Source of the DNA: an uncultured Oscillospiraceae bacterium
GTDB taxonomy: Bacteria; Bacillota; Clostridia; Oscillospirales; Oscillospiraceae
Assembly (NCBI GenBank): GCA_910578505.1
Contig: CAJTPV010000008.1
Coordinates: 1-64,000, forward strand
Direction of reading: 5' to 3'
Length of the DNA: 64,000 nt
This document shows positions 7,986-15,963 of the stretch, one piece after another (the first letter of the stretch is position 1; every line of letters starts with the position of its first letter). The position numbers and the translations under genes were made by a program. Below the pieces are notes generated by a model. It was not told where the DNA came from. It did no database searches and worked only from the letters and a program-made list of their open reading frames with translations.

Positions 7986-9182
7986 ATGAAAATCAATGGA
8001 GAGCGGCTGTGCTCCGATATTCTGGAATTGGGTCAGATTGGCTTTCAGGAAGGGCAGGGGACCAGCCGGCCGGCATATTCCGAGGCCTTTTGTGCCGGGC
8101 GGGAGTTGGTGCGCAGAAAAATGGAGCAGGCCGGGCTAAAAACAGCGGTAGACGCCGTGGGGAATCTCACAGGCTGTCTGCCCGGAAGATCCGGTCGGAT
8201 CATTGCGGTGGGTTCTCACATTGACACAGTTCCAAACGGCGGGATGTATGACGGCGCCTATGGTGTTCTGGCCGGTATCGAAGCTGTGCGGACCCTGCGG
8301 GAGAGCGGCTATACGCCGCGGGACAGCATTGAGATTATCGCATTTAATGAGGAGGAGGGCAATGTGGTCGGCGGCACCTTCGGCAGCAAGGCCTTCGCAG
8401 GCCAGCCGCAGGAGGCGGACGCCCTGGAGCGGGCCGCGGCTCTGGGCATCCGTCCCGAGGGTATCCAGGCGTCGAAACGAAACGGTCGGGACTACCGGTG
8501 CTATCTGGAGCTGCACATAGAGCAGGGCGGCATTCTGGCGCGGGAACAGATTCCGGCCGGTATCGTAGATGGCATCGTCGGCATAGCCCGCTATCAGGTA
8601 ACAGTCACCGGCGAGGCAAACCATGCGGGCAGCACCCCCATGGACATGCGGGATGACGCGCTGCTCCACGCCTGCCGCCTGATTGAGCGGATGGCCGCCA
8701 TCAGCATTGAGACAGACCGGGAGATGACCTGTACCGTGGGCAGGCTCTCCGTAGAGCCGGGGGCGGTGAACGTGGTGCCGGGCCGGGCCCGATTTCCCAT
8801 TGAGCTGCGCTCCCTTCGCATGGAGCATATTGAGCAGGCAATCTCCCGCTTCTGTGGAGAGGCCGTCCGGCCGGGCGTGACGGTGGAGCAGTTTCTCCGC
8901 CAGGAGCCCACCATCATGGACCCGGCGCTGGTGCGGGTTTTGGAGGATGCCTGCAGGACATGCGGACTGCCCTTCCGGCATATGCCCAGCGGAGCAGGCC
9001 ATGACGCCATCAATATGGCGCTGATGACCCCCACAGCGATGCTCTTCATCCCCAGCGCGGGCGGGATCAGCCACAGCATCCGCGAGTACAGCCGGCCGGA
9101 GGATCTGGCGGCTGGCGCCCAGGTGCTTTTGGAGACCCTGGCGGCGCTGGCGCAATCAAAAGAAGGAGGATTTTCCCGATGA
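7986..9182 (+). CDS. hyuC: Zn-dependent N-carbamoyl-amino-acid hydrolase / allantoate amidohydrolase family (M20)
   Basis: A 398-residue member of the M20 amidase/carbamoylase family, normal length. It removes the carbamoyl group from an N-carbamoyl amino acid or ureido acid, giving the amino acid, CO2 and ammonia. Metal-site motifs are present in order: VGSHIDTVPNGGMYDG, AFNEEEGN, LELHIEQGGIL and a C-terminal GAGHDA with the last histidine. A dimerisation lid domain lies in the middle (ITVTGEANHAGSTPMD type, here YQVTVTGEANHAGSTP). The gene opens an operon with a hydantoin racemase (overlapping by four bases), a ribose-type importer and a hydantoinase. This makes hydantoin-derived carbamoyl acids a better guess than allantoate. 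The stereochemistry preferred cannot be read from sequence. Confidence 0.88.
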   Translation: MKINGERLCSDILELGQIGFQEGQGTSRPAYSEAFCAGRELVRRKMEQAGLKTAVDAVGNLTGCLPGRSGRIIAVGSHIDTVPNGGMYDGAYGVLAGIEAVRTLRESGYTPRDSIEIIAFNEEEGNVVGGTFGSKAFAGQPQEADALERAAALGIRPEGIQASKRNGRDYRCYLELHIEQGGILAREQIPAGIVDGIVGIARYQVTVTGEANHAGSTPMDMRDDALLHACRLIERMAAISIETDREMTCTVGRLSVEPGAVNVVPGRARFPIELRSLRMEHIEQAISRFCGEAVRPGVTVEQFLRQEPTIMDPALVRVLEDACRTCGLPFRHMPSGAGHDAINMALMTPTAMLFIPSAGGISHSIREYSRPEDLAAGAQVLLETLAALAQSKEGGFSR

Positions 9183-9916
9183 AAATTATGCTGATCAACC
9201 CCAACACCACACAATATATGACGGACAGCATTCTCAAGTGCGCCCGGAGGTACGCCAGTCCGGGAACAGAGCTGTACGCGGTAACGGCCAGCTTCGGCGT
9301 GTCCAGCGTGGAGTGCTATGTGGACGAGTATCTGGCCGCCCCGGCGGTGCTGCGGGAGATCATGCGGGGAGAGGCGCTGGGCGTGGACGCCTATGTGATC
9401 GCCTGCTTCGGCGACCCGGCCCTCCAGGCGGCCAGGGAGCTGACGGACAAGCCGGTGCTGGGCATTGCCGAATCTGCCATCGCGGCGGCAAAAATGATCG
9501 CCCCCTGTTTTTCCGTGGTCTCTGTTTTGGACCGGAGCGTGAAGGTGACGGCGGATGTGGTCAGCGCCTACGGAGCGGCGCCCTTCTGCCGCTCCATCCG
9601 GTCCACGGGACTAAGCGTCCTTGATTTCGGAAAGGATACGGACAGGGGGCTTTCGGCCCTGGCGGAGCAGAGCCGCAGGGCGGTGGCTGAGGACAAGGCG
9701 GAGTGCGTCCTGCTGGGCTGCGCAGGCTTTGTGGACTTTGTGGAGAAGCTGCAGAGGGAGCTGGGGGTGCCTGTGCTGGACGGCGTCTCCCCGGCGGTGC
9801 GCTTTGCGGAGGCGCTGGTGGGACTGGGGCTGAGGACCAGCAAGGTAAACACCTGGACAAGCCCTGAAAAAAAGGCATATACGGGATATCCTTTTCCCGA
9901 TATGAATAAATCATGA
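9179..9916 (+). CDS. hyuE: Hydantoin racemase / Asp-Glu racemase superfamily
   Basis: A protein of 245 residues whose ATG overlaps the upstream stop codon (ATGA). It opens with KIMLINPNTTQYMTDSI, the signature start of hydantoin racemases. The two catalytic cysteines of the Asp/Glu racemase fold are in VIACFGDPALQAA and VLLGCAGFVDF. The enzyme would interconvert D- and L-5-substituted hydantoins so that hydantoinase and carbamoylase of fixed chirality can consume both. It is translationally coupled to hyuC and encoded with the hydantoinase, so the assignment as hydantoin racemase is well supported by context. Confidence 0.88.
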   Translation: MKIMLINPNTTQYMTDSILKCARRYASPGTELYAVTASFGVSSVECYVDEYLAAPAVLREIMRGEALGVDAYVIACFGDPALQAARELTDKPVLGIAESAIAAAKMIAPCFSVVSVLDRSVKVTADVVSAYGAAPFCRSIRSTGLSVLDFGKDTDRGLSALAEQSRRAVAEDKAECVLLGCAGFVDFVEKLQRELGVPVLDGVSPAVRFAEALVGLGLRTSKVNTWTSPEKKAYTGYPFPDMNKS

Positions 9917-9928
9917 GGAGGTACCACG

Positions 9929-10987
9929 ATGAAAAAGAAACTATCCCTGCTCCTTGCCGCGCTGATGCTGCTGGGCATTCTGAGCGCATGCACCGTCAAC
10001 GATGAGGCCGGCGGCAACCAGCCCGCGCCCGCCGAACAGAGCGCCGGAGCGGATGCAGGCGCCACCGGCGGGACAGACGCCGGGACTGCGGCGGACGCCA
10101 CGGTGGACCGCAGCGACATCTATGTCGGCGTCTCCATCAACGCCCTGGACGCGATCAATAACCAGCAGACCTACGACCTGATGCAGCAGAAGTGCGAGAA
10201 GGCAGGATTCCGCTATGCCGCCACCAATGCCAACGGCGACGCGGTGCAGCAGTCCACGGATATTGAGAACCTGGTCCAGATGGGATGCAATTTCCTGGTA
10301 GTGCTCAACGGCGACACGGACGGCCTCACCGGCGCGATCCAGGAGGCGGCGGCCAAGGGGGTGAAGGTCATCAGCGTGGAGTCCGGCTATATTGACGGCA
10401 TTTCCGCCTATTTTGCCAAGAATGACTTCTCCCTGGGGGCGGCCATGTATATGATGCTGGCCTCCGAGATGGGCTACTCGGGCAAAATCATCGCCACCGG
10501 CCACACGGGCCATCCGGCCATCCGCGCCAGAGTGGACGTCCAGGAGGCCATGCTGAAGGAGTACACCGGCATCGACTGCGTCACCTTCATCACCACCGGC
10601 TATCCCGGCACCACCGAGCTGGCCTATAACGGCTGCGAGACGGCCCTGCAGCAGCATCCGGACGTGGAGGCCATCTGGTGCACCTTTGACCTGGAGGCGC
10701 TGGGCGCGGCCCGCGCCTGCGAGGATCTGGGGATGAAGGACGTGAAGATTGTGGGCGCCGACGGGGAGCTGGATGTGCTCTACATGATCCGGGATGAAAA
10801 GTATATTATCGCAACCTCCGTCGCCGACCTGGAGGTAACCACCGACAACGTTATCAGCACGATCCAGGAGCTGGCAGACACCGGCAGCACGGCGATGTTC
10901 CATGAGATGCCCTATATCTTCATTACCAAGGAAAATGCGGACCACTATATTGAGCAGACAGAGGCATACCTGAAGGCAAACAGCTGA
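9929..10987 (+). CDS. Sugar-type ABC transporter substrate-binding lipoprotein (RbsB-like)
   Basis: A 352-residue lipoprotein: KKK start, hydrophobic stretch and the lipobox LLGILSAC with Cys at about residue 23. A low-complexity linker rich in A, G and D follows. Residues about 60-350 form a periplasmic-binding fold of the ribose/galactose class (NLVQMGCNFLVVLNGD, AAAKGVKVISVESG, GCETALQQHPDVEAIWCTFD, KIVGADGELDVLYMIRDEK). This class normally binds monosaccharides or sugar-like molecules. Its place in a hydantoinase operon suggests a polar, sugar-like hydantoin or ureide as cargo. It is followed by a stem-loop, then ATPase and permease. Confidence 0.88.
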   Translation: MKKKLSLLLAALMLLGILSACTVNDEAGGNQPAPAEQSAGADAGATGGTDAGTAADATVDRSDIYVGVSINALDAINNQQTYDLMQQKCEKAGFRYAATNANGDAVQQSTDIENLVQMGCNFLVVLNGDTDGLTGAIQEAAAKGVKVISVESGYIDGISAYFAKNDFSLGAAMYMMLASEMGYSGKIIATGHTGHPAIRARVDVQEAMLKEYTGIDCVTFITTGYPGTTELAYNGCETALQQHPDVEAIWCTFDLEALGAARACEDLGMKDVKIVGADGELDVLYMIRDEKYIIATSVADLEVTTDNVISTIQELADTGSTAMFHEMPYIFITKENADHYIEQTEAYLKANS

Positions 10988-10997
10988 CAGCGTGCGT

Positions 10998-11016
10998 CCC
11001 GGCCCGCCGGGCCGGG
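10998..11016 (+). terminator. GC-rich stem-loop behind the binding-protein gene
   Basis: CCCGGCCC (10998-11005) pairs with GGGCCGGG (11009-11016). There is no T-run. Hairpins here usually protect the binding-protein mRNA and lower expression of the downstream ATPase and permease. Confidence 0.5.
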
Positions 11017-11046
11017 GCGCGTGCCCGGACGGGAAAGGAGCGGACA

Positions 11047-12540
11047 ATGGAACAACCACTGGCTGTCCAAATGGAACATGTCACCAAATATTACGGAGGG
11101 ATCCAGGCGGTGGACGACGTCTGCCTGGAGGTGAGAAGGGGAACGATCCACGCGCTGATGGGGGAAAACGGCGCGGGGAAATCCACGCTGATGAAAATGC
11201 TCTGCGGCATCGTGGGCATTGATGCCGGCGTGGTGAAGCTCAACGGGGAGCCTGTGCGCATCAGCTCCCTCATAGAGGCCCAGAAGCACCGGCTGGCCAT
11301 CGTGCCCCAGGAGCTGGCGCTGGTGGACTATTTCACCGTGGCGGAAAATATGTTCCTGGGGCGGGAGAAAACCGCGGGGGGCTTTATCAGCAGAAGCAGA
11401 ATGTATGCCGAGGCGGCCAAGCAGCTGGAGGCCCTGAAAATCGATCTGGACCCCCACCGGCTGGCGGGGGAGCTGAGCGTATCCCAGCAGCAGATGCTGG
11501 TCATTGCCCGGATCCTCTCGCTGGACGCGGAGATCATCATTCTGGACGAGCCCACCGCCCGGCTGGGCGCCCATGAGATCGGGGCCTTCCTGGCGTACAT
11601 GAAGTATCTGCGCTCCACCGGAAAAACGCTGATTTTGATTTCCCACAAGCTGGAGGAGATTTTCGAGGTCTGCGACGAGGTGACAGTCCTGCGGGACGGA
11701 CGGGTGATTGCGCGGCACGCCATCGAAAATCTGACGGCGGACCAACTGATCCGGGAGATGGTGGACCGCTCCTCCGAGCGCCTTGCCATTGAAAAGCGGG
11801 GAAAGGCGCTGGAGGAAACCGTCCTGGAGGTGGAGCACCTCTCCTGCCAGAAAATGGTCCGGGATGTGAGCTTTTCCCTGCGGAAGGGGGAGATCCTGGG
11901 CTTCTATGGCCTGGTGGGCGCGGGGCGCACGGAGGCCATCCGGGCGATGCTGGGCATTGACAAAAAGCTGGGCGGCAGCGTGGTATACAAGGGCAGGCAG
12001 GTCAACTTTAAGAATATCCGCCAATCCATGGACGCGGGCATTGTGCTGGCCCCGGAGGAGCGGCGGCAGCAGGGCGTGGTGCTGAACATGTCCATCCGCG
12101 CCAATACGACGCTGACAAAGCTGCGCTCCTACAGCCGGCTGGGGTTTCTGGAGCAGAGGCGGGAGCGGGCCGATGTGGAGCGGTTGCGGGGCGAGCTGAA
12201 GCTGGCCTGCTCCGGCATCGACGCCCAGGTCAGCAGCCTCAGCGGCGGCAACCAGCAGAAGGTGGTTCTGGCGAAATTGATTGATATGCCGGTGGACGTA
12301 TTCATATTCGACGAGCCGACCCGGGGAATTGACGTGGGGGCGAAGAGCGAGATCTATGAGCTGATCGAGAATATATCCGCCAGGGGCGTGTCCGTTATCA
12401 TCATTTCCTCTGAGATCCCGGAGATACAGTCCATCTGTGACCGTGTGGCCATCATGCGGGACGGCGTGGTGGTGAAGATCCTGGAGCCGGAGGAGTTCAA
12501 TGATGCGGAGACCATGCTGCGCTATTCGATTGGAGGTTAA
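11047..12540 (+). CDS. Ribose-type ABC transporter ATPase with two nucleotide-binding domains (RbsA/MglA-like)
   Basis: A 497-residue tandem ABC protein, typical of monosaccharide importers. Domain 1 (about 1-250) has Walker A MGENGAGKSTLM, a signature in ELSVSQQQMLVIAR and Walker B IIILDEPTARLG. Domain 2 (about 255-497) has the degenerate P-loop GLVGAGRTE usual for the second domain, signature SLSGGNQQKVVLAK and Walker B VFIFDEPTRGID. It energises uptake with the adjacent binding protein and permease. In domain 1 the usual LSVGQQQ is LSVSQQQ, a mild variation. Confidence 0.92.
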   Translation: MEQPLAVQMEHVTKYYGGIQAVDDVCLEVRRGTIHALMGENGAGKSTLMKMLCGIVGIDAGVVKLNGEPVRISSLIEAQKHRLAIVPQELALVDYFTVAENMFLGREKTAGGFISRSRMYAEAAKQLEALKIDLDPHRLAGELSVSQQQMLVIARILSLDAEIIILDEPTARLGAHEIGAFLAYMKYLRSTGKTLILISHKLEEIFEVCDEVTVLRDGRVIARHAIENLTADQLIREMVDRSSERLAIEKRGKALEETVLEVEHLSCQKMVRDVSFSLRKGEILGFYGLVGAGRTEAIRAMLGIDKKLGGSVVYKGRQVNFKNIRQSMDAGIVLAPEERRQQGVVLNMSIRANTTLTKLRSYSRLGFLEQRRERADVERLRGELKLACSGIDAQVSSLSGGNQQKVVLAKLIDMPVDVFIFDEPTRGIDVGAKSEIYELIENISARGVSVIIISSEIPEIQSICDRVAIMRDGVVVKILEPEEFNDAETMLRYSIGG

Positions 12541-12543
12541 CAC

Positions 12544-13509
12544 GTGAATATATCAACTCTCAACAAGAGCAAGCTGTCAAAAATTGCCACACGCTACGGC
12601 ACGGTGTTCTTTTTTGTTCTGATCTGCGCCGCGTTTACCATCTTGCGGCCCCAGTCCTTTTTCCGCCTGTCCAACCTGATCACCGTCCTCCGGCAGATCT
12701 CCATTCTGGCCATTCTCGGCGGTGGGCTGACCATGGTGATGATTACCGGGCGGATCGACCTGACCATCGGCTACACCACCTCCGCCATCAGCGTGCTGGT
12801 GGGCGCCCTGATGGTGGACTACGGCATGAATCTATGGGGCGCGTGCGCCATCGGCCTGTTGGCCGGCGCTCTGCTGGGCGCGGCCAGCGGCACGGCGGTG
12901 GCCTACCTGGGCATCCCGGATTTCATCGCGACCCTCTCCATGGGCTTTCTGATCTCCGGCTTCAACCAGGCCTACACCAAGGGGCACCCCATCTCCAACC
13001 TGCCCGGCGGCTTCGCCGTGTTCGGCAAGGGGTCCCTCTTCGGCGTGCCGGTGTCCATCTACCTGATGTTCATTTTCCTGATTATGATTTCCGTCATACT
13101 GGGGTTGACGCGGTTTGGCCGCCACGTCTACGCCATCGGCGGCAACCAGGAGGCCGCCATGATGTCCGGCCTGAATGTGAAGCTGGATCTGCTGCTGACC
13201 TATGTGATCAGCGGGGTGGGCTGCGCCCTGGGCGCCATCATCCTCTCCTCCAGGCTCCAGACCTGCCACCCCACCGCCGGCGACTCCTACCTGATGGATG
13301 CCCTGGCCACCGTCTATGTGGGCGCCACGGCATTTAAAAACGGCGAGCCGAATATCCTGGGGACCTTTGTAGGCGCGCTGATCATCGGCGTGCTGAATAA
13401 CGGCCTGACTCTCTGCAACGTGGCCTACTACAACCAGGATATCGCCAAGGGAGCGGTGATTTTCCTGGCGGTCACCATCACTTCCATCCAGAGAGCAAAA
13501 AAGAAATAA
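12544..13509 (+). CDS. Ribose-type ABC transporter permease (RbsC-like)
   Basis: A 321-residue integral membrane protein with eight or more hydrophobic helices. GTG start three bases after the ATPase stop, following GGAGG. It carries the family signature GGLTMVMITGRIDLTIG near residue 60 and the cytoplasmic coupling segment around TRFGRHVYAIGGNQEAAMMSGL. It presumably forms a homodimeric channel for the substrate that the operon degrades. Only one permease gene is present, as expected for this class. Confidence 0.92.
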   Translation: MNISTLNKSKLSKIATRYGTVFFFVLICAAFTILRPQSFFRLSNLITVLRQISILAILGGGLTMVMITGRIDLTIGYTTSAISVLVGALMVDYGMNLWGACAIGLLAGALLGAASGTAVAYLGIPDFIATLSMGFLISGFNQAYTKGHPISNLPGGFAVFGKGSLFGVPVSIYLMFIFLIMISVILGLTRFGRHVYAIGGNQEAAMMSGLNVKLDLLLTYVISGVGCALGAIILSSRLQTCHPTAGDSYLMDALATVYVGATAFKNGEPNILGTFVGALIIGVLNNGLTLCNVAYYNQDIAKGAVIFLAVTITSIQRAKKK

Positions 13510-13537
13510 TCTATCCAATTTTAAGGAGGGCATTTTT

Positions 13538-14932
13538 ATGAGGACGCTTATCAAGGGCGGGCATATCATCACAGCGGAAAACGAGTTTACGGCGGACATT
13601 CTTATTGACGGCGAAACCATCGCGGCCATCGGCAGGGACCTGCAGGCGGAGGCGGAGCAGACCGTCGACGCCAGGGGGAAATTCGTTTTCCCCGGCGGCA
13701 TTGACCAGCACACCCACTTTGACGCCCTGTGCAACAGCGGGGACACCAACACCGCCCCCTATGAGACCACAAGGGCCGTCTGCGTCGGCGGAACCACCAC
13801 CATCATTGACTACGCGCCCCAGGACCCAGGCCGGGGGCTGCTGGACTCCATCACCTATCGCATCGACCACCGGGCGAAGGGGAAGGCCTGCGTGGACTAC
13901 GCGCTCCACGCCCTGATCACCGAGATCACGCCGGAGATGTTCCGGGAGATCAGCAGGCTGCCGGAGCTGGGCGTGGCCAGCATCAAGGCCTTTATGGCCT
14001 ATAAGGGCTCCCCCCTCCATGTGGACGACGGCACGCTGCTGCGGGTGATGGAGGAGGCCAAAAGGGCCGGCGTGACCACCTTTGTCCACGCGGAGAACGC
14101 GGAGATCATCGACAGACTCCAGAAGGAGGCCGTAAAGGCCGGGCACATTGCGCCCAAGTACCACGCGGAGACGCGCCCGCCCTTTGTGGAGGTGGAGGCG
14201 ACCAGGCGGGCGGTGTACCTGGCGGAGGTCACCGGCGCGCCCACCTTTATTGTCCATATCTCCACCGGGGACGCCGCCGGGTGCGTGGGCGATGCCCGGG
14301 CCAGGGGCCTGCGGGTGTTCGGCGAGACCTGCACCCAGTATCTGACCACCACAAAGGACAGGCTGGACCAGCCGGACTACAACGAGGCCGCCAAATACAT
14401 CTGCTCCCCCGCCCTCCGCGACGAGGCGGATATCCGCCGCATGTGGGAGGCCCTCCATGATGGGACCCTCTCCGCGGTGGTGTCGGACCACTGCGGCATC
14501 GACCTGACCATGAAGCAGGCGGGCAGGGACAACTTTGCCGATTGCCCCAACGGCGCGCCGGGGGCGGCGGACCGGATCCCCATGCTGTGGACCAGGGGCG
14601 TGGCGGCTGGGCGGATCAGCCGCCAGCGGTTTGTGGAGGTCTGCTCCACGCTGCCCGCCAAAATCAACGGCATCTATCCCAGAAAGGGGACCATCGCGGT
14701 GGGGTCCGACGCGGATATCGTGGTGTACGACCCGGATTACCGGGGGACCATCCGCCTGGCGGACAACCCCAACGGCATCGACTACAACATCTACGAGGGC
14801 ACGGAGATCTCCGGCCGGCCAGAGCTTGTATTCCTGCGGGGCAGGATTGTCGCCAGAGAGGGCAAATTCACCGGCCAGCTGGGCCAGGGCCAGTTTATTG
14901 CCAGCGAGTCCGGCGGGTATTGCTTCCAGTAA
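13538..14932 (+). CDS. Dihydropyrimidinase / D-hydantoinase
   Basis: A 464-residue cyclic amidohydrolase, full length. It opens a hydantoin or dihydropyrimidine ring to the N-carbamoyl acid. Binuclear zinc site: H58 and H60 in GGIDQHTHFD, the carbamylated-lysine segment SIKAFMAYKG (149-158), HAEN, FIVHISTGDA and the Asp in VSDHC. The C-terminal strand domain (GTIAVGSDADIVVYDP) is typical of the family. It acts before the carbamoylase at 7986. The substrate-contact region (ETCTQYL, SPALRD) is standard. A RBS (AAGGAGG) precedes ATG 13538. It is the last gene of the first operon; the regulator promoter follows. Confidence 0.92.
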   Translation: MRTLIKGGHIITAENEFTADILIDGETIAAIGRDLQAEAEQTVDARGKFVFPGGIDQHTHFDALCNSGDTNTAPYETTRAVCVGGTTTIIDYAPQDPGRGLLDSITYRIDHRAKGKACVDYALHALITEITPEMFREISRLPELGVASIKAFMAYKGSPLHVDDGTLLRVMEEAKRAGVTTFVHAENAEIIDRLQKEAVKAGHIAPKYHAETRPPFVEVEATRRAVYLAEVTGAPTFIVHISTGDAAGCVGDARARGLRVFGETCTQYLTTTKDRLDQPDYNEAAKYICSPALRDEADIRRMWEALHDGTLSAVVSDHCGIDLTMKQAGRDNFADCPNGAPGAADRIPMLWTRGVAAGRISRQRFVEVCSTLPAKINGIYPRKGTIAVGSDADIVVYDPDYRGTIRLADNPNGIDYNIYEGTEISGRPELVFLRGRIVAREGKFTGQLGQGQFIASESGGYCFQ

Positions 14933-14979
14933 GCGCCCCCCTGCCGTGCGTCCCGGATGCCCCGGATGAGAAATGACAG

Positions 14980-15063
14980 TTGAAATCCTGTCCGCACATG
15001 TATATAATAGATGCATTGCTGTAAGCGGCCCTTGCCGCGGCAACGCTACTCATTATTGAGTAG
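14980..15063 (+). promoter_or_regulatory. Promoter and operator of the regulator/aminotransferase/KDG operon
   Basis: TTGAAA (14980-14985), 17 bp and TATAAT (15003-15008) form an excellent promoter. At 15046-15063 lies CTACTCA-TTAT-TGAGTAG, a perfect palindrome with the same ACTCAT/TGAGTAG half-sites as the two sites at 7817 and 7886. Placed 38 bp downstream of the -10 box, it could block elongation, giving autoregulation. A further TATAAT at 15067 lacks a good -35. Confidence 0.65.
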
Positions 15064-15093
15064 TTGTATAATGGAATTGCAGGTGTGGATGCG

Positions 15094-15912
15094 ATGATGA
15101 CGGAGCGATTTACAGATTTAAAAACCATTGCGGACAGTGAGTTGTTTTCATCCCGCATGGAGATGGTCAAGTACATGATGCTGCGGCTGATTGGACAGAG
15201 CGGGACAGGTCTGGGCGCGTGGGAAATGCAGATATCTCTGCGGGAGGCGGGGGTAGAGCTGAGTACAGCCACTGCGGGGCGGTACCTGAAGGAGCTGGAC
15301 AGCAGCGGCCTGACGGCCAAGCTCAGCAACAAGGGGCGTGTGCTGACCGACCGGGGGCGCTCGTACATGGAGCAGATGGATACGGAGCTGATATCCAGCT
15401 ACCTCCACAAGGGCGTAAAAAAAGCCGCCGGCGGGGGAGAGTACAAGGACCTCTTCGATATCTATGCTGTGCGAATACCCATTGAGCTGGAATCCGTGCG
15501 CCTGTGCTGCCGCAGCGCTTCCAAGGAGGAGATCGCGGAGATTGGGCGGTATGCGGAGAGCTATGGACAGCTGGCCCAGGGCGGGGAGGATTTTACCAAC
15601 ACCTCTCTGGATTTCCATGTGCTGATTGCCAACGCAACCAGGAACCAATTCATGGCGGCGCTGCTGGAGATGCTGATTTTCGAGCAGAAAAAGATTGAAA
15701 ACAGCTTGGAGTACCTGATAACGCGCCGGTATGGACTGCTGTTTTCCCGGCAGCACCAGGAGATTTACGAGAGCATCCGCGATCGGGATGAGGAGAGGGC
15801 CGTGCATCTGATGCAGGTGCACTTTGATGAGATCATCAACGCCATGCGTGAGGATCAGAGCGCACGGAAGATATCGGAAAAAGAGGCGTCTCCTCCTGCC
15901 CCGGCGCACTGA
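15094..15912 (+). CDS. FCD-domain regulator with a non-GntR (RNase R/NrpR-like) winged helix
   Basis: A protein of 272 residues from ATG 15094 (AGGTG eight bases ahead). The C-terminal 150 residues are an FCD ligand domain (IPIELESVRLCCRSASKEEIAEI, TSLDFHVLIANATRNQ, HQEIYESIRDRDEERA...HF), with the Asp/His residues that bind a metal in this fold. The N-terminus is not a GntR helix-turn-helix. LGAWEMQISLREAGVELSTA with AGRYLKELDSSGLTAK and LTDRGRSYME resembles the ribonuclease-R/NrpR winged helix ('HTH_12'). The shared palindrome upstream of this gene and of hyuC marks it as regulator of both operons. The ligand is unknown, probably a sugar-acid or carbamoyl-acid intermediate. Confidence 0.75.
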   Translation: MMTERFTDLKTIADSELFSSRMEMVKYMMLRLIGQSGTGLGAWEMQISLREAGVELSTATAGRYLKELDSSGLTAKLSNKGRVLTDRGRSYMEQMDTELISSYLHKGVKKAAGGGEYKDLFDIYAVRIPIELESVRLCCRSASKEEIAEIGRYAESYGQLAQGGEDFTNTSLDFHVLIANATRNQFMAALLEMLIFEQKKIENSLEYLITRRYGLLFSRQHQEIYESIRDRDEERAVHLMQVHFDEIINAMREDQSARKISEKEASPPAPAH

Positions 15913-15920
15913 AAGAATAC

Positions 15921-15946
15921 GCCCCGCCGGCCAGGCCCGGCGGGGC
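15921..15946 (+). terminator. GC stem-loop between regulator and aminotransferase
   Basis: GCCCCGCCGG (15921-15930) pairs with CCGGCGGGGC (15937-15946) around a 6-base loop. There is no T-run, so it probably attenuates or stabilises rather than ending the operon. Confidence 0.5.
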
Positions 15947-15963
15947 AGCAAAGGGAGTGTTCC

